Shown here: piece after piece, positions 53,967 to 62,902 of the stretch | Position numbering within the stretch: the first letter of the stretch is position 1 | Layout of the letters: every line of letters starts with the position of its first letter | Assembly (NCBI GenBank): GCA_009995595.1 | Contig: JAACPE010000001.1 | Coordinates: 558,001-622,000 of the forward strand | Length of the DNA: 64,000 nucleotides | Direction: 5' to 3' | Origin: Alphaproteobacteria bacterium | GTDB lineage: Bacteria; Pseudomonadota; Alphaproteobacteria; Micavibrionales; Micavibrionaceae | Program-made: the position numbers and the translations under genes | The notes under the pieces: generated by a model | Told to the model about the DNA's origin: nothing | Seen by the model: only the letters and a program-made list of their open reading frames with translations | The model's database searches: none

Positions 53967-54506
53967 TTAGCCGTTATTATCATTTGCAGGGCAGGGGTTG
54001 CGTGGCACATTTGTGGGGTAGGCGGTGATTACATCTTCACCACTGCGATCTTTAACAACACGAACGTTTATTGTGCCTACTTTTTGCTCGGTTACATAAT
54101 ATCCATTTCGCTGCTGTTCCCAGTTTAAATTGTCATTGGCGGCTATCAGCTCAACCTCTTTAATTACAGTCTGCTCATCCCAGTACTCAGGAAATTCAGA
54201 CTTACAGGGCTTTCCTGTTCCATAAAGATGACCGCCGCCTGTTGCATCCCCATAGAGGATATTAGCGCGGCGCTCAGGCGATATAATGCTTGCTCTATTA
54301 AACTCTTGTTTAGCATTTGGGATATGAGCAGGTGTCTCTTCGCCTGCGCTCTGTTTAATAGCATCTTGGGTGTTTTCCGCAGGGATGACGACATCAACAT
54401 AATGACTAATGTCACTTTCTGTAACTTTCAGACCCGCCCAACCACAAAGTGCGACAATGATCGCAACAAGGATCGTTTTCTTACCTTTGGTATCCAGAAG
54501 CCTCAT
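53967..54506 (-). CDS. Membrane-anchored EndoU-like nuclease domain protein
   Basis: A 179-residue protein with an N-terminal hydrophobic segment (about 11-27, no clear cleavage site) and a C-terminal domain (about 76-170) that follows the bacterial EndoU pattern (PF14436): ERRANILYGDATGGGHLYG, then GKPCKSEFPEYWDEQTVIKE and DVITAYP. EndoU enzymes cleave RNA with a His-His-Lys triad. H93, K99/K102, T161 and Y163 fit, but the first histidine position is N82. C101 and C172 could form a disulfide outside the cell membrane. It follows fba by 9 bp with no immunity-like gene nearby. Confidence 0.7.
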   Translation of the reverse strand: MRLLDTKGKKTILVAIIVALCGWAGLKVTESDISHYVDVVIPAENTQDAIKQSAGEETPAHIPNAKQEFNRASIISPERRANILYGDATGGGHLYGTGKPCKSEFPEYWDEQTVIKEVELIAANDNLNWEQQRNGYYVTEQKVGTINVRVVKDRSGEDVITAYPTNVPRNPCPANDNNG

Positions 54507-54515
54507 GACAATAAA

Positions 54516-55430
54516 TTAAGCCGCTTGTGACGCTTTTCCTTTGGCGACAGAGGCCGCTTGGATTTTATTGATAACATTTTGAAGTGTTGCATTAAATTCG
54601 GCGTCAGTCTGATCAGCACGAAGATCATTGCTTAAAGCGCGTGAGAAACTTGCGATCATACCATCATTTTCAGACAAACGTTTACAGGCTTCATCCAAAT
54701 CATAGCCGCCAGAAAGAGCAACAACACGCTGAACGTTTTTATGAACAATTAGATCACTGTAAAAATTTGCCTGCTCTGGCAACGTCAATTTAAGCATCAC
54801 ATGTTGATCATCGTTCAATAGATCAAGGTGTTTTTTAATTTCAGCATTAAGGAGCGCTTCACACTCTGCCTTATCTGCTGCATGGATATTCACCTCAGGC
54901 TCAATGATAGGAACAAGACCATGCGCGATAATTTGTTTACCCACCTCAAACTGCTGGGCGACAATCGCAGCAATACCCTCAGCGTTAGCAGAATTAATCG
55001 TTGAGCGCATTTTTGTACCATAAATACCTTTGGCAACAGCGCGCTCTAATAATCCATCGAGTTCAGGCATGGCTTTCATCAATTGTACGCCGTGCGCTTC
55101 ATCTTCAAGACCTTTATCAACTTTTAGAAAAGGCACAACACCTTGTGATTTCCAGAGATATTCGGCTGTAGGCGTCCCATCAATTTCTGCGTCCATTGTT
55201 TTTTCAAACAAGATAGCGCCAATCACTTTACCGCCTGAAAACGCAGGCGCTTTAATGATGCGGCTACGCATTTCATGAATCTTAGCATACATCGCATCTT
55301 CGCCTGAATATTCACTTTCGGCAACACCATAGGCAGCGAGGGCTTTGGGCGTAGAGCCGCCGCTTTGATCAAGCGCTGCAATAAAGCCCTGACCTTTCAT
55401 AATTGTGTTTTGCATATTAGAATTTCTCAT
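54516..55430 (-). CDS. fba: Class I fructose-bisphosphate aldolase
   Basis: A 304-residue class I aldolase of the short bacterial type. FIAALDQSGGSTPKALAAYG starts the barrel, KVIGAILFEKTMD and VPFLKVDKGLED carry conserved lysines, IIEPEVNIHAAD and MLKLTLPE hold the Schiff-base region, and VVALSGGYDLDEAC closes the barrel. It splits fructose-1,6-bisphosphate in glycolysis. It follows gap by 22 bp in a tkt-gap-fba operon. AAAGGA precedes the ATG. Confidence 0.94.
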   Translation of the reverse strand: MRNSNMQNTIMKGQGFIAALDQSGGSTPKALAAYGVAESEYSGEDAMYAKIHEMRSRIIKAPAFSGGKVIGAILFEKTMDAEIDGTPTAEYLWKSQGVVPFLKVDKGLEDEAHGVQLMKAMPELDGLLERAVAKGIYGTKMRSTINSANAEGIAAIVAQQFEVGKQIIAHGLVPIIEPEVNIHAADKAECEALLNAEIKKHLDLLNDDQHVMLKLTLPEQANFYSDLIVHKNVQRVVALSGGYDLDEACKRLSENDGMIASFSRALSNDLRADQTDAEFNATLQNVINKIQAASVAKGKASQAA

Positions 55431-55452
55431 TTTTTTATCCTTTATAAATCAA

Positions 55453-56490
55453 TTAAGCCGCTTGTGATTTTGACGCAGTGTAACCGACTGCGTGCATTTT
55501 CACAGCCGTATCAAGCATGCGGTTTGAAAAGCCCCATTCATTATCATACCAGCTCATAATACGGACAAGATTTCCATTGATCACTTTTGTTTCATTCAAG
55601 GCAAAAATTGATGAAAGGGGGTTGTGATTAAAGTCACCAGAAACCAAAGGCTCATCATATGTACCAAGAATTCCGCCAAGGTCACCTCCTGCGGCAGCGA
55701 TAATCGCTTTATTCACTTCTTCGACAGTTGTGTTTTTTGATGCGACGAATTTAAGATCAACAACAGACACATTTGGAGTGGGGACGCGCATTGAAACACC
55801 GTCTAATTTTCCATTAAGCTCTGGCAAAACTTTACCCACCGCTTTTGCGGCGCCCGTAGAGGTTGGGATCATGTTAAGAGCGCCCGCACGCGCACGATGA
55901 AGGTCTTTATGTGCTGTATCAACAATTTGTTGATCACCAGTGTAGGAGTGAATTGTCGTCATAAAACCACTTTCGATACCAATGGCATCATTTAGCGCTT
56001 TTGCTACTGGAGCAAGGCAGTTTGTGGTGCATGACGCATTAGACACAATTTCGTGCTCTGCCTTAATTTTATCGGAATTCACACCATAAACAGTCATGAT
56101 ATCCGCATCACCACTTGGGGCAGAAATAAGCACTTTTTTAGCACCCGCTTGGATATGCATCGCTGCTTTTTCACGATCGGTGAAGATACCTGTACATTCA
56201 AAAACAATATCAACCTTCATTTTTCCCCATGGGAGTTTTGTGGGGTCACGCTCTTGAAAAACATCAATGTGTTTTCCCTCAACAATCATCGTGTCTTCGT
56301 CGATACGTTCAACAGAAAAACCAAATGTTCCATGCACACTATCATATTTCAAAAGATGCTTATTGGTTTCAAGCGGCGCAAGGTCGTTAATTGCAACAAT
56401 CTCAACATCTGTGCGGCCTGATTCAAAAAGGGCGCGCATGACGTTACGTCCAATACGGCCAAATCCATTAATTGCTACTCTTACTGTCAT
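55453..56490 (-). CDS. gap: Glyceraldehyde-3-phosphate dehydrogenase
   Basis: A 345-residue [25 protein letters not shown] is the NAD-binding start, and EIVAINDL has the aspartate that favours NAD+ over NADP+. [12 protein letters not shown] carries the catalytic cysteine. [14 protein letters not shown] ends the catalytic domain. AGGAG precedes the ATG. It lies between tkt and fba; pgk, often found here, is absent. Confidence 0.97.
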   Translation of the reverse strand: MTVRVAINGFGRIGRNVMRALFESGRTDVEIVAINDLAPLETNKHLLKYDSVHGTFGFSVERIDEDTMIVEGKHIDVFQERDPTKLPWGKMKVDIVFECTGIFTDREKAAMHIQAGAKKVLISAPSGDADIMTVYGVNSDKIKAEHEIVSNASCTTNCLAPVAKALNDAIGIESGFMTTIHSYTGDQQIVDTAHKDLHRARAGALNMIPTSTGAAKAVGKVLPELNGKLDGVSMRVPTPNVSVVDLKFVASKNTTVEEVNKAIIAAAGGDLGGILGTYDEPLVSGDFNHNPLSSIFALNETKVINGNLVRIMSWYDNEWGFSNRMLDTAVKMHAVGYTASKSQAA

Positions 56491-56514
56491 TTGCTTTCTC
56501 CTAAATATATAAAA

Positions 56515-58461
56515 TTATGATTGTCTTTTTTCAACTGCGGCAACGATGGCGTCTGCTGTTATGCCGAAATGCTCATAGAGAACTTCGGCAGGGGCAGAGG
56601 CACCAAAACCCTTCATCCCAATAAACGTGCCGTGACCGCCAATAAAGCGATCCCAGCTTTGACGAATGCCTGCTTCAACCGCCACTTTGTATGAATTGTT
56701 ACAAAGAAGAGATTGGATATATTCGCTATCTTGTTCCCAGAAGCGCTCCATGCATGGTACAGAAACGACGCGAACACCACCGCCCAGACGCGCCGACGCT
56801 TCAAGGGCAAGCTGTACTTCTGATCCACTGGCAAAAATAGTCACTTCTGGCTCATCCCCCTCGCAGTCTTCGAGGATATAAGCCCCAAGTGATGATTTAT
56901 TCACTTTATCTGCTTCACAGACTGTCGGCACAGCCTGACGTGTAAGAGCAAGGACAGAAGGGGAATCCGTGCTGCGAAGTGCAAGCTCCCAGCATTCGGC
57001 TGTTTCAACGCCATCACAAGGACGATAAACATAGAGGTTAGGAATTGCGCGAAGCGCAGAGAGATGCTCAACCGGTTGGTGCGTTGGGCCATCTTCCCCA
57101 AGGCCAATTGAGTCATGCGTTAAAACATGAATAACACGCTGTCCCATGAGCGCCGCAAGACGAATGGCGGGGCGTGAATAATCGGCAAACTGCATGAATG
57201 TTCCCGCGTAAGGAATAACGCCGCCATGAAGGGCTATCCCGTTCATAATCGCCGCCATGCCGTGCTCCCGCACGCCGTAATTAATGTAATTACCGCCTCG
57301 ATTTTGCGCGGTCATATCTTTTGATACGGCAACTTTTGTGTTGTTAGACCCTGTGAGGTCAGCAGAACCACCTATCATGCTGTCGAGCGCAGGAAGAATT
57401 TTCTCTAAACATGCACCAGAAGTCTGGCGTGTTGCCTTGTTCGGCTTTTCATGGGCAAAACTCTCTTTTAGTTCAGCAATAACACCATCGAGTTTTGATA
57501 AATCAACATCAAAACTAGGCACATTTACAGGTGCCTTTACACCAAGGCTACGCCACATCGCGAGAATATCATCAGGGATATGAAACGGGGCATGCGGCCA
57601 ATTTAAGTTTTTGCGCGCGCCCGCAATCTCATCGTCGCCCGTAATCGCACCATGCGCTTTTGGCTGGCTTTCTAATGTAGGAGCGCCATAGCCGATTTTA
57701 GTTTTGCAGGCAATAAAAGAGGGTTTATCCGTTTTTTGCGCCGCAGCAATGGCCGCCTCAATCGCGGCGTTATCATGTCCATCAACTTCGGATACATCCC
57801 AGCCATAAGCTTCAAATCGCTTTTGTGTATTTTCTGATGTTGCCAAGTCAATTGTTCCATCGATTGTTACGTTATTATCATCATAAAGAGCTATTAATTT
57901 TCTAAGCTTTAAATGACCCGCAAGCGCGCAAGACTCATGACTCACACCTTCCATCAAACAGCCATCTCCCACAAAAACATAAGTAAAATGATCGACCTCT
58001 GCGCCGTGTTTCGCATTCAAATACTGCTCGGCAATCGCAAAACCAACCGCATTTGATATCCCCTGACCAAGCGGGCCTGTGGTTGTTTCAATCGCTGCGT
58101 CAAAATCAACTTCTGGGTGACCGGGGGTGTGGGAGCCGATTTGACGGAAATTCTTGATCTCATCCAACGTTATTTTTGCATTGCCTGTCAAATAAGACAG
58201 AGAATAAGGAAGCATAGACCCATGACCATTTGAAACAATAAGGCGATCACGATTAAACCAACGTGGGTTTTTTGGATCAAATTTTAAGAATTTTGTATAA
58301 AGGACTGTCGCAATATCTGCCATTCCCATCGGCATCCCAGAATGACCTGAATTGGCTTTTTTAACGGCGTCCATCGACAAGGCGCGGATTGCATTGGCCA
58401 TTTGTTTAAGATCGAGTTCAGGAGAGGGAGAGCTGCTCGTGCTCGCTTGTGCTTGGGACAT
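56515..58461 (-). CDS. tkt: Transketolase
   Basis: A 648-residue thiamine-diphosphate enzyme of the pentose phosphate pathway. GDGCLMEGVSHESCALAGHL with YDDNN is the TPP-binding motif; THDSIGLGEDGPTHQPVEHL is the transketolase signature; HSGMPMGMADIATVLYTKFL is at the N-terminus. It is the first gene of tkt-gap-fba and starts after a ~200 bp gap shared with the divergent DUF4164-like gene. Confidence 0.97.
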   Translation of the reverse strand: MSQAQASTSSSPSPELDLKQMANAIRALSMDAVKKANSGHSGMPMGMADIATVLYTKFLKFDPKNPRWFNRDRLIVSNGHGSMLPYSLSYLTGNAKITLDEIKNFRQIGSHTPGHPEVDFDAAIETTTGPLGQGISNAVGFAIAEQYLNAKHGAEVDHFTYVFVGDGCLMEGVSHESCALAGHLKLRKLIALYDDNNVTIDGTIDLATSENTQKRFEAYGWDVSEVDGHDNAAIEAAIAAAQKTDKPSFIACKTKIGYGAPTLESQPKAHGAITGDDEIAGARKNLNWPHAPFHIPDDILAMWRSLGVKAPVNVPSFDVDLSKLDGVIAELKESFAHEKPNKATRQTSGACLEKILPALDSMIGGSADLTGSNNTKVAVSKDMTAQNRGGNYINYGVREHGMAAIMNGIALHGGVIPYAGTFMQFADYSRPAIRLAALMGQRVIHVLTHDSIGLGEDGPTHQPVEHLSALRAIPNLYVYRPCDGVETAECWELALRSTDSPSVLALTRQAVPTVCEADKVNKSSLGAYILEDCEGDEPEVTIFASGSEVQLALEASARLGGGVRVVSVPCMERFWEQDSEYIQSLLCNNSYKVAVEAGIRQSWDRFIGGHGTFIGMKGFGASAPAEVLYEHFGITADAIVAAVEKRQS

Positions 58462-58662
58462 GAAAAACCTTTACGCGTTGTACTGTTAAAAACTGCCCAT
58501 AACTTGCCTTTTCAAAGCCATAAGGTCAAGGGGACAAGCGCAATGACATAAAATAAAAACTGTAAAAACATGCGGAAAACCCTTTCATGCGCCTTGACGA
58601 TAAAATCATCTAGGCCTTAGGGTAAGATATTACGTTAACAAATAGAACAAGCTGAGGGAAAT

Positions 58663-58881
58663 GTGACCACTTCAATTAAATCCTCTTTACGCAACCTGCA
58701 TGGCGCACTTGAAAAGCTAGAAGATACTGTTGTCAGTGTTTCTGCGATTAAAAAGAAGGCCCAAGATGATCTGTTCAGCATCCCTATGCGCCCTAGTGCG
58801 AATGACATGGACTCAAAAGCCATCGCAAGCCGCCTAGACAGCGCTATCGCAAAAGTAGAAAAGCTTTTAAGAGAAGGTTAA
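58663..58881 (+). CDS. Small coiled-coil protein upstream of zapA (DUF4164-like)
   Basis: A 72-residue helical protein from GTG 58663, with GAGGGA upstream. Heptads run through most of it (SLRNLHGALEKLEDTVVSVS; IASRLDSAIAKVEKLLREG). A protein of this kind often precedes zapA in alphaproteobacteria, so a link to the division ring is plausible. It is 38 bp from zapA. Confidence 0.75.
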   Translation: MTTSIKSSLRNLHGALEKLEDTVVSVSAIKKKAQDDLFSIPMRPSANDMDSKAIASRLDSAIAKVEKLLREG

Positions 58882-58919
58882 GCCGCTCTTATTTATATAA
58901 ATAATCGGGGAGATAAAGT

Positions 58920-59258
58920 ATGGCTGAACTCAATATTAAAATTCGCGGGCGCAATTACGCGATTGCCTGTGATGACGGACAAGAAAAACGGGTTGCCGAT
59001 TTGGCAGCCTATGTTGAAGAAAAAATTAACGCTATTGCCTCCGCAGGAGCAGGAGCGAGCGAGTCTCATTTGCTCGTGCTCACCGCTATTGTCATGGCTG
59101 ATGAAGTGTTTGACCTCAAATCAAGCTCAGCCAACACAAATCCTACGCCGTTAAGTGGCCTGACAATCACTGAAAAGGATGAAGGCGACATTGTGGATGC
59201 AATCGACATGATGGCAAGACGCATTAATGCCATGGCAGAAAATCTAAAAATGGCGTAA
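58920..59258 (+). CDS. zapA: Cell division protein ZapA
   Basis: A 112-residue ZapA: AELNIKIRGRNYAIACDDGQ and VADLAAYVEEKINAIASAGA are the N-terminal domain, followed by the LLVLTAIVMADEVFDLKSS helix and a coiled-coil tail. ZapA cross-links FtsZ filaments. GGGAGA precedes the ATG. It is followed by the 6S RNA gene, as in many proteobacteria. Confidence 0.92.
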   Translation: MAELNIKIRGRNYAIACDDGQEKRVADLAAYVEEKINAIASAGAGASESHLLVLTAIVMADEVFDLKSSSANTNPTPLSGLTITEKDEGDIVDAIDMMARRINAMAENLKMA

Positions 59259-59270
59259 TCACTGTTTTTC

Positions 59271-59299
59271 TTGATATATAGACCAAAACACCTTACATA
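59271..59299 (+). promoter_or_regulatory. Sigma-70-type promoter for 6S RNA
   Basis: TTGATA (59271-59276), a 17-bp spacer and TACATA (59294-59299) form a near-consensus -35/-10 pair. It would start transcription about 59305-59307, where the predicted 6S RNA closing stem begins. Confidence 0.6.
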
Positions 59300-59304
59300 A
59301 ATAT

Positions 59305-59473
59305 GAGCTGCGGGGCAGGTGATACAACTTTTATCCCAGAGGCCGATGCTTTCGCATAGGGAGCTGTCCCTGACTGTGACTTAGTGTTTTGCCGCTTCGT
59401 CCGTTCATATGGCGCCCACCTGGTTATTCCGGGCTTCATGTGGATACTCACTGTACACGGCACCCGCGGCACT
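59305..59473 (+). ncRNA. ssrS: 6S RNA
   Basis: A structured RNA of about 169 nt between zapA and fau, the conserved position of ssrS. GCTGCGGG (59307-59314) pairs with CCCGCGGC (59463-59470) to close it. Inner G/C-rich segments such as GCGCCCACCTGG and the ACGGCACCCGCGGCA end look like alphaproteobacterial 6S RNAs. 6S RNA mimics an open promoter and holds sigma-70 RNA polymerase in stationary phase. Ends are estimated from the stem. Confidence 0.82.
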
Positions 59474-59486
59474 TTATTATACGATC

Positions 59487-60056
59487 ATGACCGACAACCC
59501 CAAACACACTATTCGAGAACAAGCGCGCTATCACCGTGACCACCTGCAGGTGGATCAGGCAGATTATGAGCGTGTAATCGATATTTTCTTTAAGAATGTC
59601 ACACCGCAATCGGGACAAATAATTGCAGGATACTGGCCTGTAGGGCGCGAATTTGATGTTCGTTTTTTAATGGATGAACTTATTCAACGTGGGTTTCAAT
59701 GCGCTTTGCCTTGCGTCATCAAAAACACTAAAATACTTGCTTTTAAGGCATGGACGCCTGATTGCCTCATGCTAAAAGGCGCTTTTGATGTCTTTGAGCC
59801 TGATAGTGATGAACTGGTAGAGCCTGATATATTTCTGTGCCCTTTATTGGCCTTTGATCGCCAAGGATACCGCATGGGGCAGGGCGGCGGTTATTATGAT
59901 GCGACGCTTGAACACTCCCGCGCACAGAAAGATATTCTTGCCATCGGTGTTGGCTATGGCGAGCAAGCTGTGTTATTTAATTTGCCCAATGAGGCACATG
60001 ACCAAAAAATGGACATTATTTTAACGCCCCAAAAAATTTTAGATTTTAGGAAATAA
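59487..60056 (+). CDS. fau: 5-formyltetrahydrofolate cyclo-ligase
   Basis: A 189-residue protein from ATG 59487; a longer in-frame reading would lie inside the 6S RNA. IAGYWPVGREFDVRFLMDEL and MGQGGGYYDATL are the signature motifs; the ATP/folate site uses the glycine loop and the FDRQGYRMG segment. It returns 5-formyl-THF to the folate pool. It is 14 bp downstream of the 6S RNA end. Confidence 0.94.
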   Translation: MTDNPKHTIREQARYHRDHLQVDQADYERVIDIFFKNVTPQSGQIIAGYWPVGREFDVRFLMDELIQRGFQCALPCVIKNTKILAFKAWTPDCLMLKGAFDVFEPDSDELVEPDIFLCPLLAFDRQGYRMGQGGGYYDATLEHSRAQKDILAIGVGYGEQAVLFNLPNEAHDQKMDIILTPQKILDFRK

Positions 60057-60057
60057 T

Positions 60058-60876
60058 ATGAGAATTTTATTTATCGGCGATGTTATGGGGCGCACAGGCC
60101 GCGATGGACTTGCAAAGCATTTGCCCATGCTTAAGGCTAAGCTTAACCCTGATGTTATTATCGTCAATGGTGAAAACTCCGCCCATGGCCTTGGTATTTC
60201 CGAAAAAATCTGTCAGGAATTTTATGAACTTGGCGTTAACGTGATCACAACGGGCAATCATGTTTGGGATCAGCGCGAAATTCTGGCTTACATTGATCGT
60301 GACCCTAACTTGCTTCGCCCGATCAACTTCCCTGATGGTGCGCCGGGCAATGGATATGTGATTTATCAAATGAGTAATGGGCAAAAGATTATGGTTGTGA
60401 ACGCCATGGCGCGTTTATTCATGGATCCTATGGAAGATCCGTTTCGCATGCTCCATGAGCTTATTGGTAAGCACCCAATGGGCGGGCAGCAAATTCAGGC
60501 TATTTTTGTTGATTTTCATGGAGAGGCAACATCCGAGAAGATGGCGCTCGCTCATTATTTAGACGGTCGAGTGTCTGCTGTTGTTGGAACACACACGCAC
60601 CTGCCCACTGCCGACGCGCAAGTTTTGCCCAATGGAACGGCTTTTCAAGGCGACGCGGGCATGAGTGGGGATTTTGATAGTGTGATTGGGGTTCGCAAAG
60701 ATATATCAGTCAATAGATTTGTCCGTAAACTGCCGGGTGAGCGTATGGTTCCAGCCGTCGGCGAAGCCACTGTTTGCGGCACTTTCATCGTGACAGATGA
60801 CAAATCTGGCCTTGCTAAAGAGATACGTCCTGTTCGTATTGGTGGGCGCTTACATGAAGAAATCCCCCAAATATAG
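60058..60876 (+). CDS. YmdB-type metallophosphoesterase (TIGR00282)
   Basis: A 272-residue calcineurin-like phosphoesterase. Metal ligands are seen in FIGDVMGRTGR (D8), VNGENSAHGLG, TTGNHVWDQ, FVDFHGEATSEK and VGTHTHLPTAD. YmdB in Bacillus cleaves cyclic nucleotides and affects biofilm; the role here is not known. It starts one base after the fau stop. Confidence 0.92.
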   Translation: MRILFIGDVMGRTGRDGLAKHLPMLKAKLNPDVIIVNGENSAHGLGISEKICQEFYELGVNVITTGNHVWDQREILAYIDRDPNLLRPINFPDGAPGNGYVIYQMSNGQKIMVVNAMARLFMDPMEDPFRMLHELIGKHPMGGQQIQAIFVDFHGEATSEKMALAHYLDGRVSAVVGTHTHLPTADAQVLPNGTAFQGDAGMSGDFDSVIGVRKDISVNRFVRKLPGERMVPAVGEATVCGTFIVTDDKSGLAKEIRPVRIGGRLHEEIPQI

Positions 60877-60948
60877 GGGTTTTCATTTTGTAAGACTGCG
60901 CCTAATATCTCGGGAAAATTGATTCAAGATAACAAACAGGATTAAATT

Positions 60949-61704
60949 ATGGCTGGTCATTCCAAATGGGCAAACATTCAACACCGCAAAGGCAAGCAAG
61001 ATAAACTTCGTGCTAAAGCATTTACGAAAGTAGGGCGTGAAATAATCGTTGCGGCCAAGCTTGGTGGCGGCGATCCTGATATGAACCCACGTTTACGCCT
61101 TGCAATATCCAAAGCCAAAGCGGTTAATATGCCCAATGATCGTATTAAAAAAGCGATCGAAACAGGAGCTGGCGGCTCAGATACCTCAAATTATGAAGAA
61201 GTACGATATGAGGGCTACGGCCCTGGCGGCGTCGCTATCATCGTTGATGCGCTAACCGATAACCGAAACCGCACCTTTGCTGTTGTCCGCACTGCCTTTG
61301 CCAAGTTTAATGGGAGCCTGGGCGAGTCAGGGTCTGTTGGCTTTATGTTTGATCGTGTTGGGCAAATTATGTATCCCGCTGATAAAGCCAGTAATGATGA
61401 TATGTTCGAAGCCGCCGTTATGGCCGGCGCCGAAAACTGCGAAAGTGACGATGACTATCATATCATAACAACAGGATTAGAGGATTTAGCCGCCGTTCGT
61501 GACACCTTAGAGGCAAAATATGGCGAAGCAGAGAAGGCTGAACTCACATGGAAGCCAAACACCATGGCAGAGCTTGATGAAGAAAAAGCAGGATCGACCA
61601 TCAAAATGATTGATGCACTTGAAGATGATGATGATGTTCAAACCGTGACAACCAATATGGATGTTGATGACGAGATTCTCGAAAAATTAATGATGGCTGA
61701 ATAG
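60949..61704 (+). CDS. yebC: YebC/PmpR family protein
   Basis: A 251-residue YebC starting AGHSKWANIQHRKGKQDKLR. FTKVGREIIVAAKLGGGDPD and YEGYGPGGVAIIVDALTDNR are the diagnostic segments. The family was described as transcription regulators and more recently as ribosome-associated factors for difficult peptides. It precedes ruvC, as in most proteobacteria. Confidence 0.95.
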   Translation: MAGHSKWANIQHRKGKQDKLRAKAFTKVGREIIVAAKLGGGDPDMNPRLRLAISKAKAVNMPNDRIKKAIETGAGGSDTSNYEEVRYEGYGPGGVAIIVDALTDNRNRTFAVVRTAFAKFNGSLGESGSVGFMFDRVGQIMYPADKASNDDMFEAAVMAGAENCESDDDYHIITTGLEDLAAVRDTLEAKYGEAEKAELTWKPNTMAELDEEKAGSTIKMIDALEDDDDVQTVTTNMDVDDEILEKLMMAE

Positions 61705-61750
61705 TCGAATAGGGCTTTTAAATGTTCTTGTTTTGTGCTCTAATCATTCT

Positions 61751-62260
61751 ATGAGAATCTTAGGAATAGATCCAGGCTTAGTCAAAACAGGATGGGGCAT
61801 AATAGAGTCCGAGGGGCATTCTCTTCATTTTATATCGTCAGGTAGCATAAAACCAAATAAAAACAATACTTTACCAGATAGAGTTAAGGTAATAGATCAG
61901 GAAATGCAGGCTATTATCGAACAATTTAAGCCTCATACCGCCGCGATTGAAGAGACTTTTATGAACAACAATCCAGCCTCCGCCTTAAAGCTTGGTGTCG
62001 CGCGTGGTGTTGCCATGGTTGTGCCAGCGCGAATGGGACTTCATGTGGGGGAATATCCTGCAAATCTTGTTAAAAAATCTGTGGTTGGCGCAGGAAAATG
62101 CGGCAAAGATCAGATCGGCATGATGATCCGTACGCTGTTACCCACCTGTGGAGAGATTAGCGAAGATGAGGCCGATGCCCTTGCTGTTGCCATCACGCAC
62201 GCGCATCATTACACCAGCCGTCAAAAATTTGGCGGGATTTTGGCAGGAGGCGTTAGGTAA
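61751..62260 (+). CDS. ruvC: Crossover junction endodeoxyribonuclease RuvC
   Basis: A 169-residue Holliday-junction resolvase. MRILGIDPGL holds D7; AAIEETFMNNNPASALKLG holds the second acid; DEADALAVAITHAHH the last two. All four catalytic acids seem present. ATG 61751 is used; TTG 61733 is less likely. No strong Shine-Dalgarno is seen. Confidence 0.96.
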   Translation: MRILGIDPGLVKTGWGIIESEGHSLHFISSGSIKPNKNNTLPDRVKVIDQEMQAIIEQFKPHTAAIEETFMNNNPASALKLGVARGVAMVVPARMGLHVGEYPANLVKKSVVGAGKCGKDQIGMMIRTLLPTCGEISEDEADALAVAITHAHHYTSRQKFGGILAGGVR

Positions 62261-62266
62261 TTTGTT

Positions 62267-62902
62267 ATGATAGGTAAGCTTTCAGGAATTTTGGACACTG
62301 TGGGAGAAAATTTTCTTATCCTTGATGTAAATGGGATTGGCTATCAGATTTTCTGCTCCACGACGACATTATCACGTTGTGGTCAACAAGGCGATCCGCT
62401 CTCACTTTTAATTGATACCCATGTTGCCGAAACTTTTATCCATCTTTATGGATTTATGTCCGCCAATGAACAGCAATGGTTTAGATTACTAACCAGCGTT
62501 CAAGGGGTAGGTGCCAAGGCGGGTATGTCTATTTTAGCGGCCTGCCCGCCTGAACAGCTTGGTTTTGCCATCGCATCAGGTGATAAAGCTGCAGTGCAGC
62601 GCGCCGATGGCGTAGGGCCAAAGTTGGCCGTGCGGATCTTGACTGAACTAAAAGATAAAGCCGCTAAAATCGAACTTAAAGCACCGATGAAAGGCGTTTC
62701 AATCCTATCCTCTGCTAAAAATGCGCCGCCAAGTAATGAAAATACGGCCGCGGATCAAGACGCTGTTTCAGCTTTAATAAACCTAGGCTATCAGCCCTCC
62801 GACGCCTTTGCCGCTGTTACGCAAGCGCGTCAAAAGGCCGATAACGACAATCTCAATGTTGGTGATGTGATTAAACTTGCACTCAGGGAGTTAACCCTAT
62901 GA
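62267..62902 (+). CDS. ruvA: Holliday junction helicase subunit RuvA
   Basis: A 211-residue protein with the N-terminal OB domain ([20 protein letters not shown]), tandem helix-hairpin-helix motifs ([37 protein letters not shown]) and the C-terminal domain III that contacts RuvB ([20 protein letters not shown]). It starts 6 bp after ruvC and its stop overlaps the ruvB ATG (ATGA). Confidence 0.96.
   Translation: MIGKLSGILDTVGENFLILDVNGIGYQIFCSTTTLSRCGQQGDPLSLLIDTHVAETFIHLYGFMSANEQQWFRLLTSVQGVGAKAGMSILAACPPEQLGFAIASGDKAAVQRADGVGPKLAVRILTELKDKAAKIELKAPMKGVSILSSAKNAPPSNENTAADQDAVSALINLGYQPSDAFAAVTQARQKADNDNLNVGDVIKLALRELTL

Noticed and set aside
53919-54506. Toxin-immunity pair around the EndoU-like gene
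   Set aside because: The 48-bp gap to epmA and the 9-bp gap to fba hold no small gene, so a cognate immunity gene is not present here.
59409-59486. 26-codon N-terminal extension of fau
   Set aside because: It lies inside the 6S RNA and the translated sequence does not resemble the cyclo-ligase family; ATG 59487 matches the family start.
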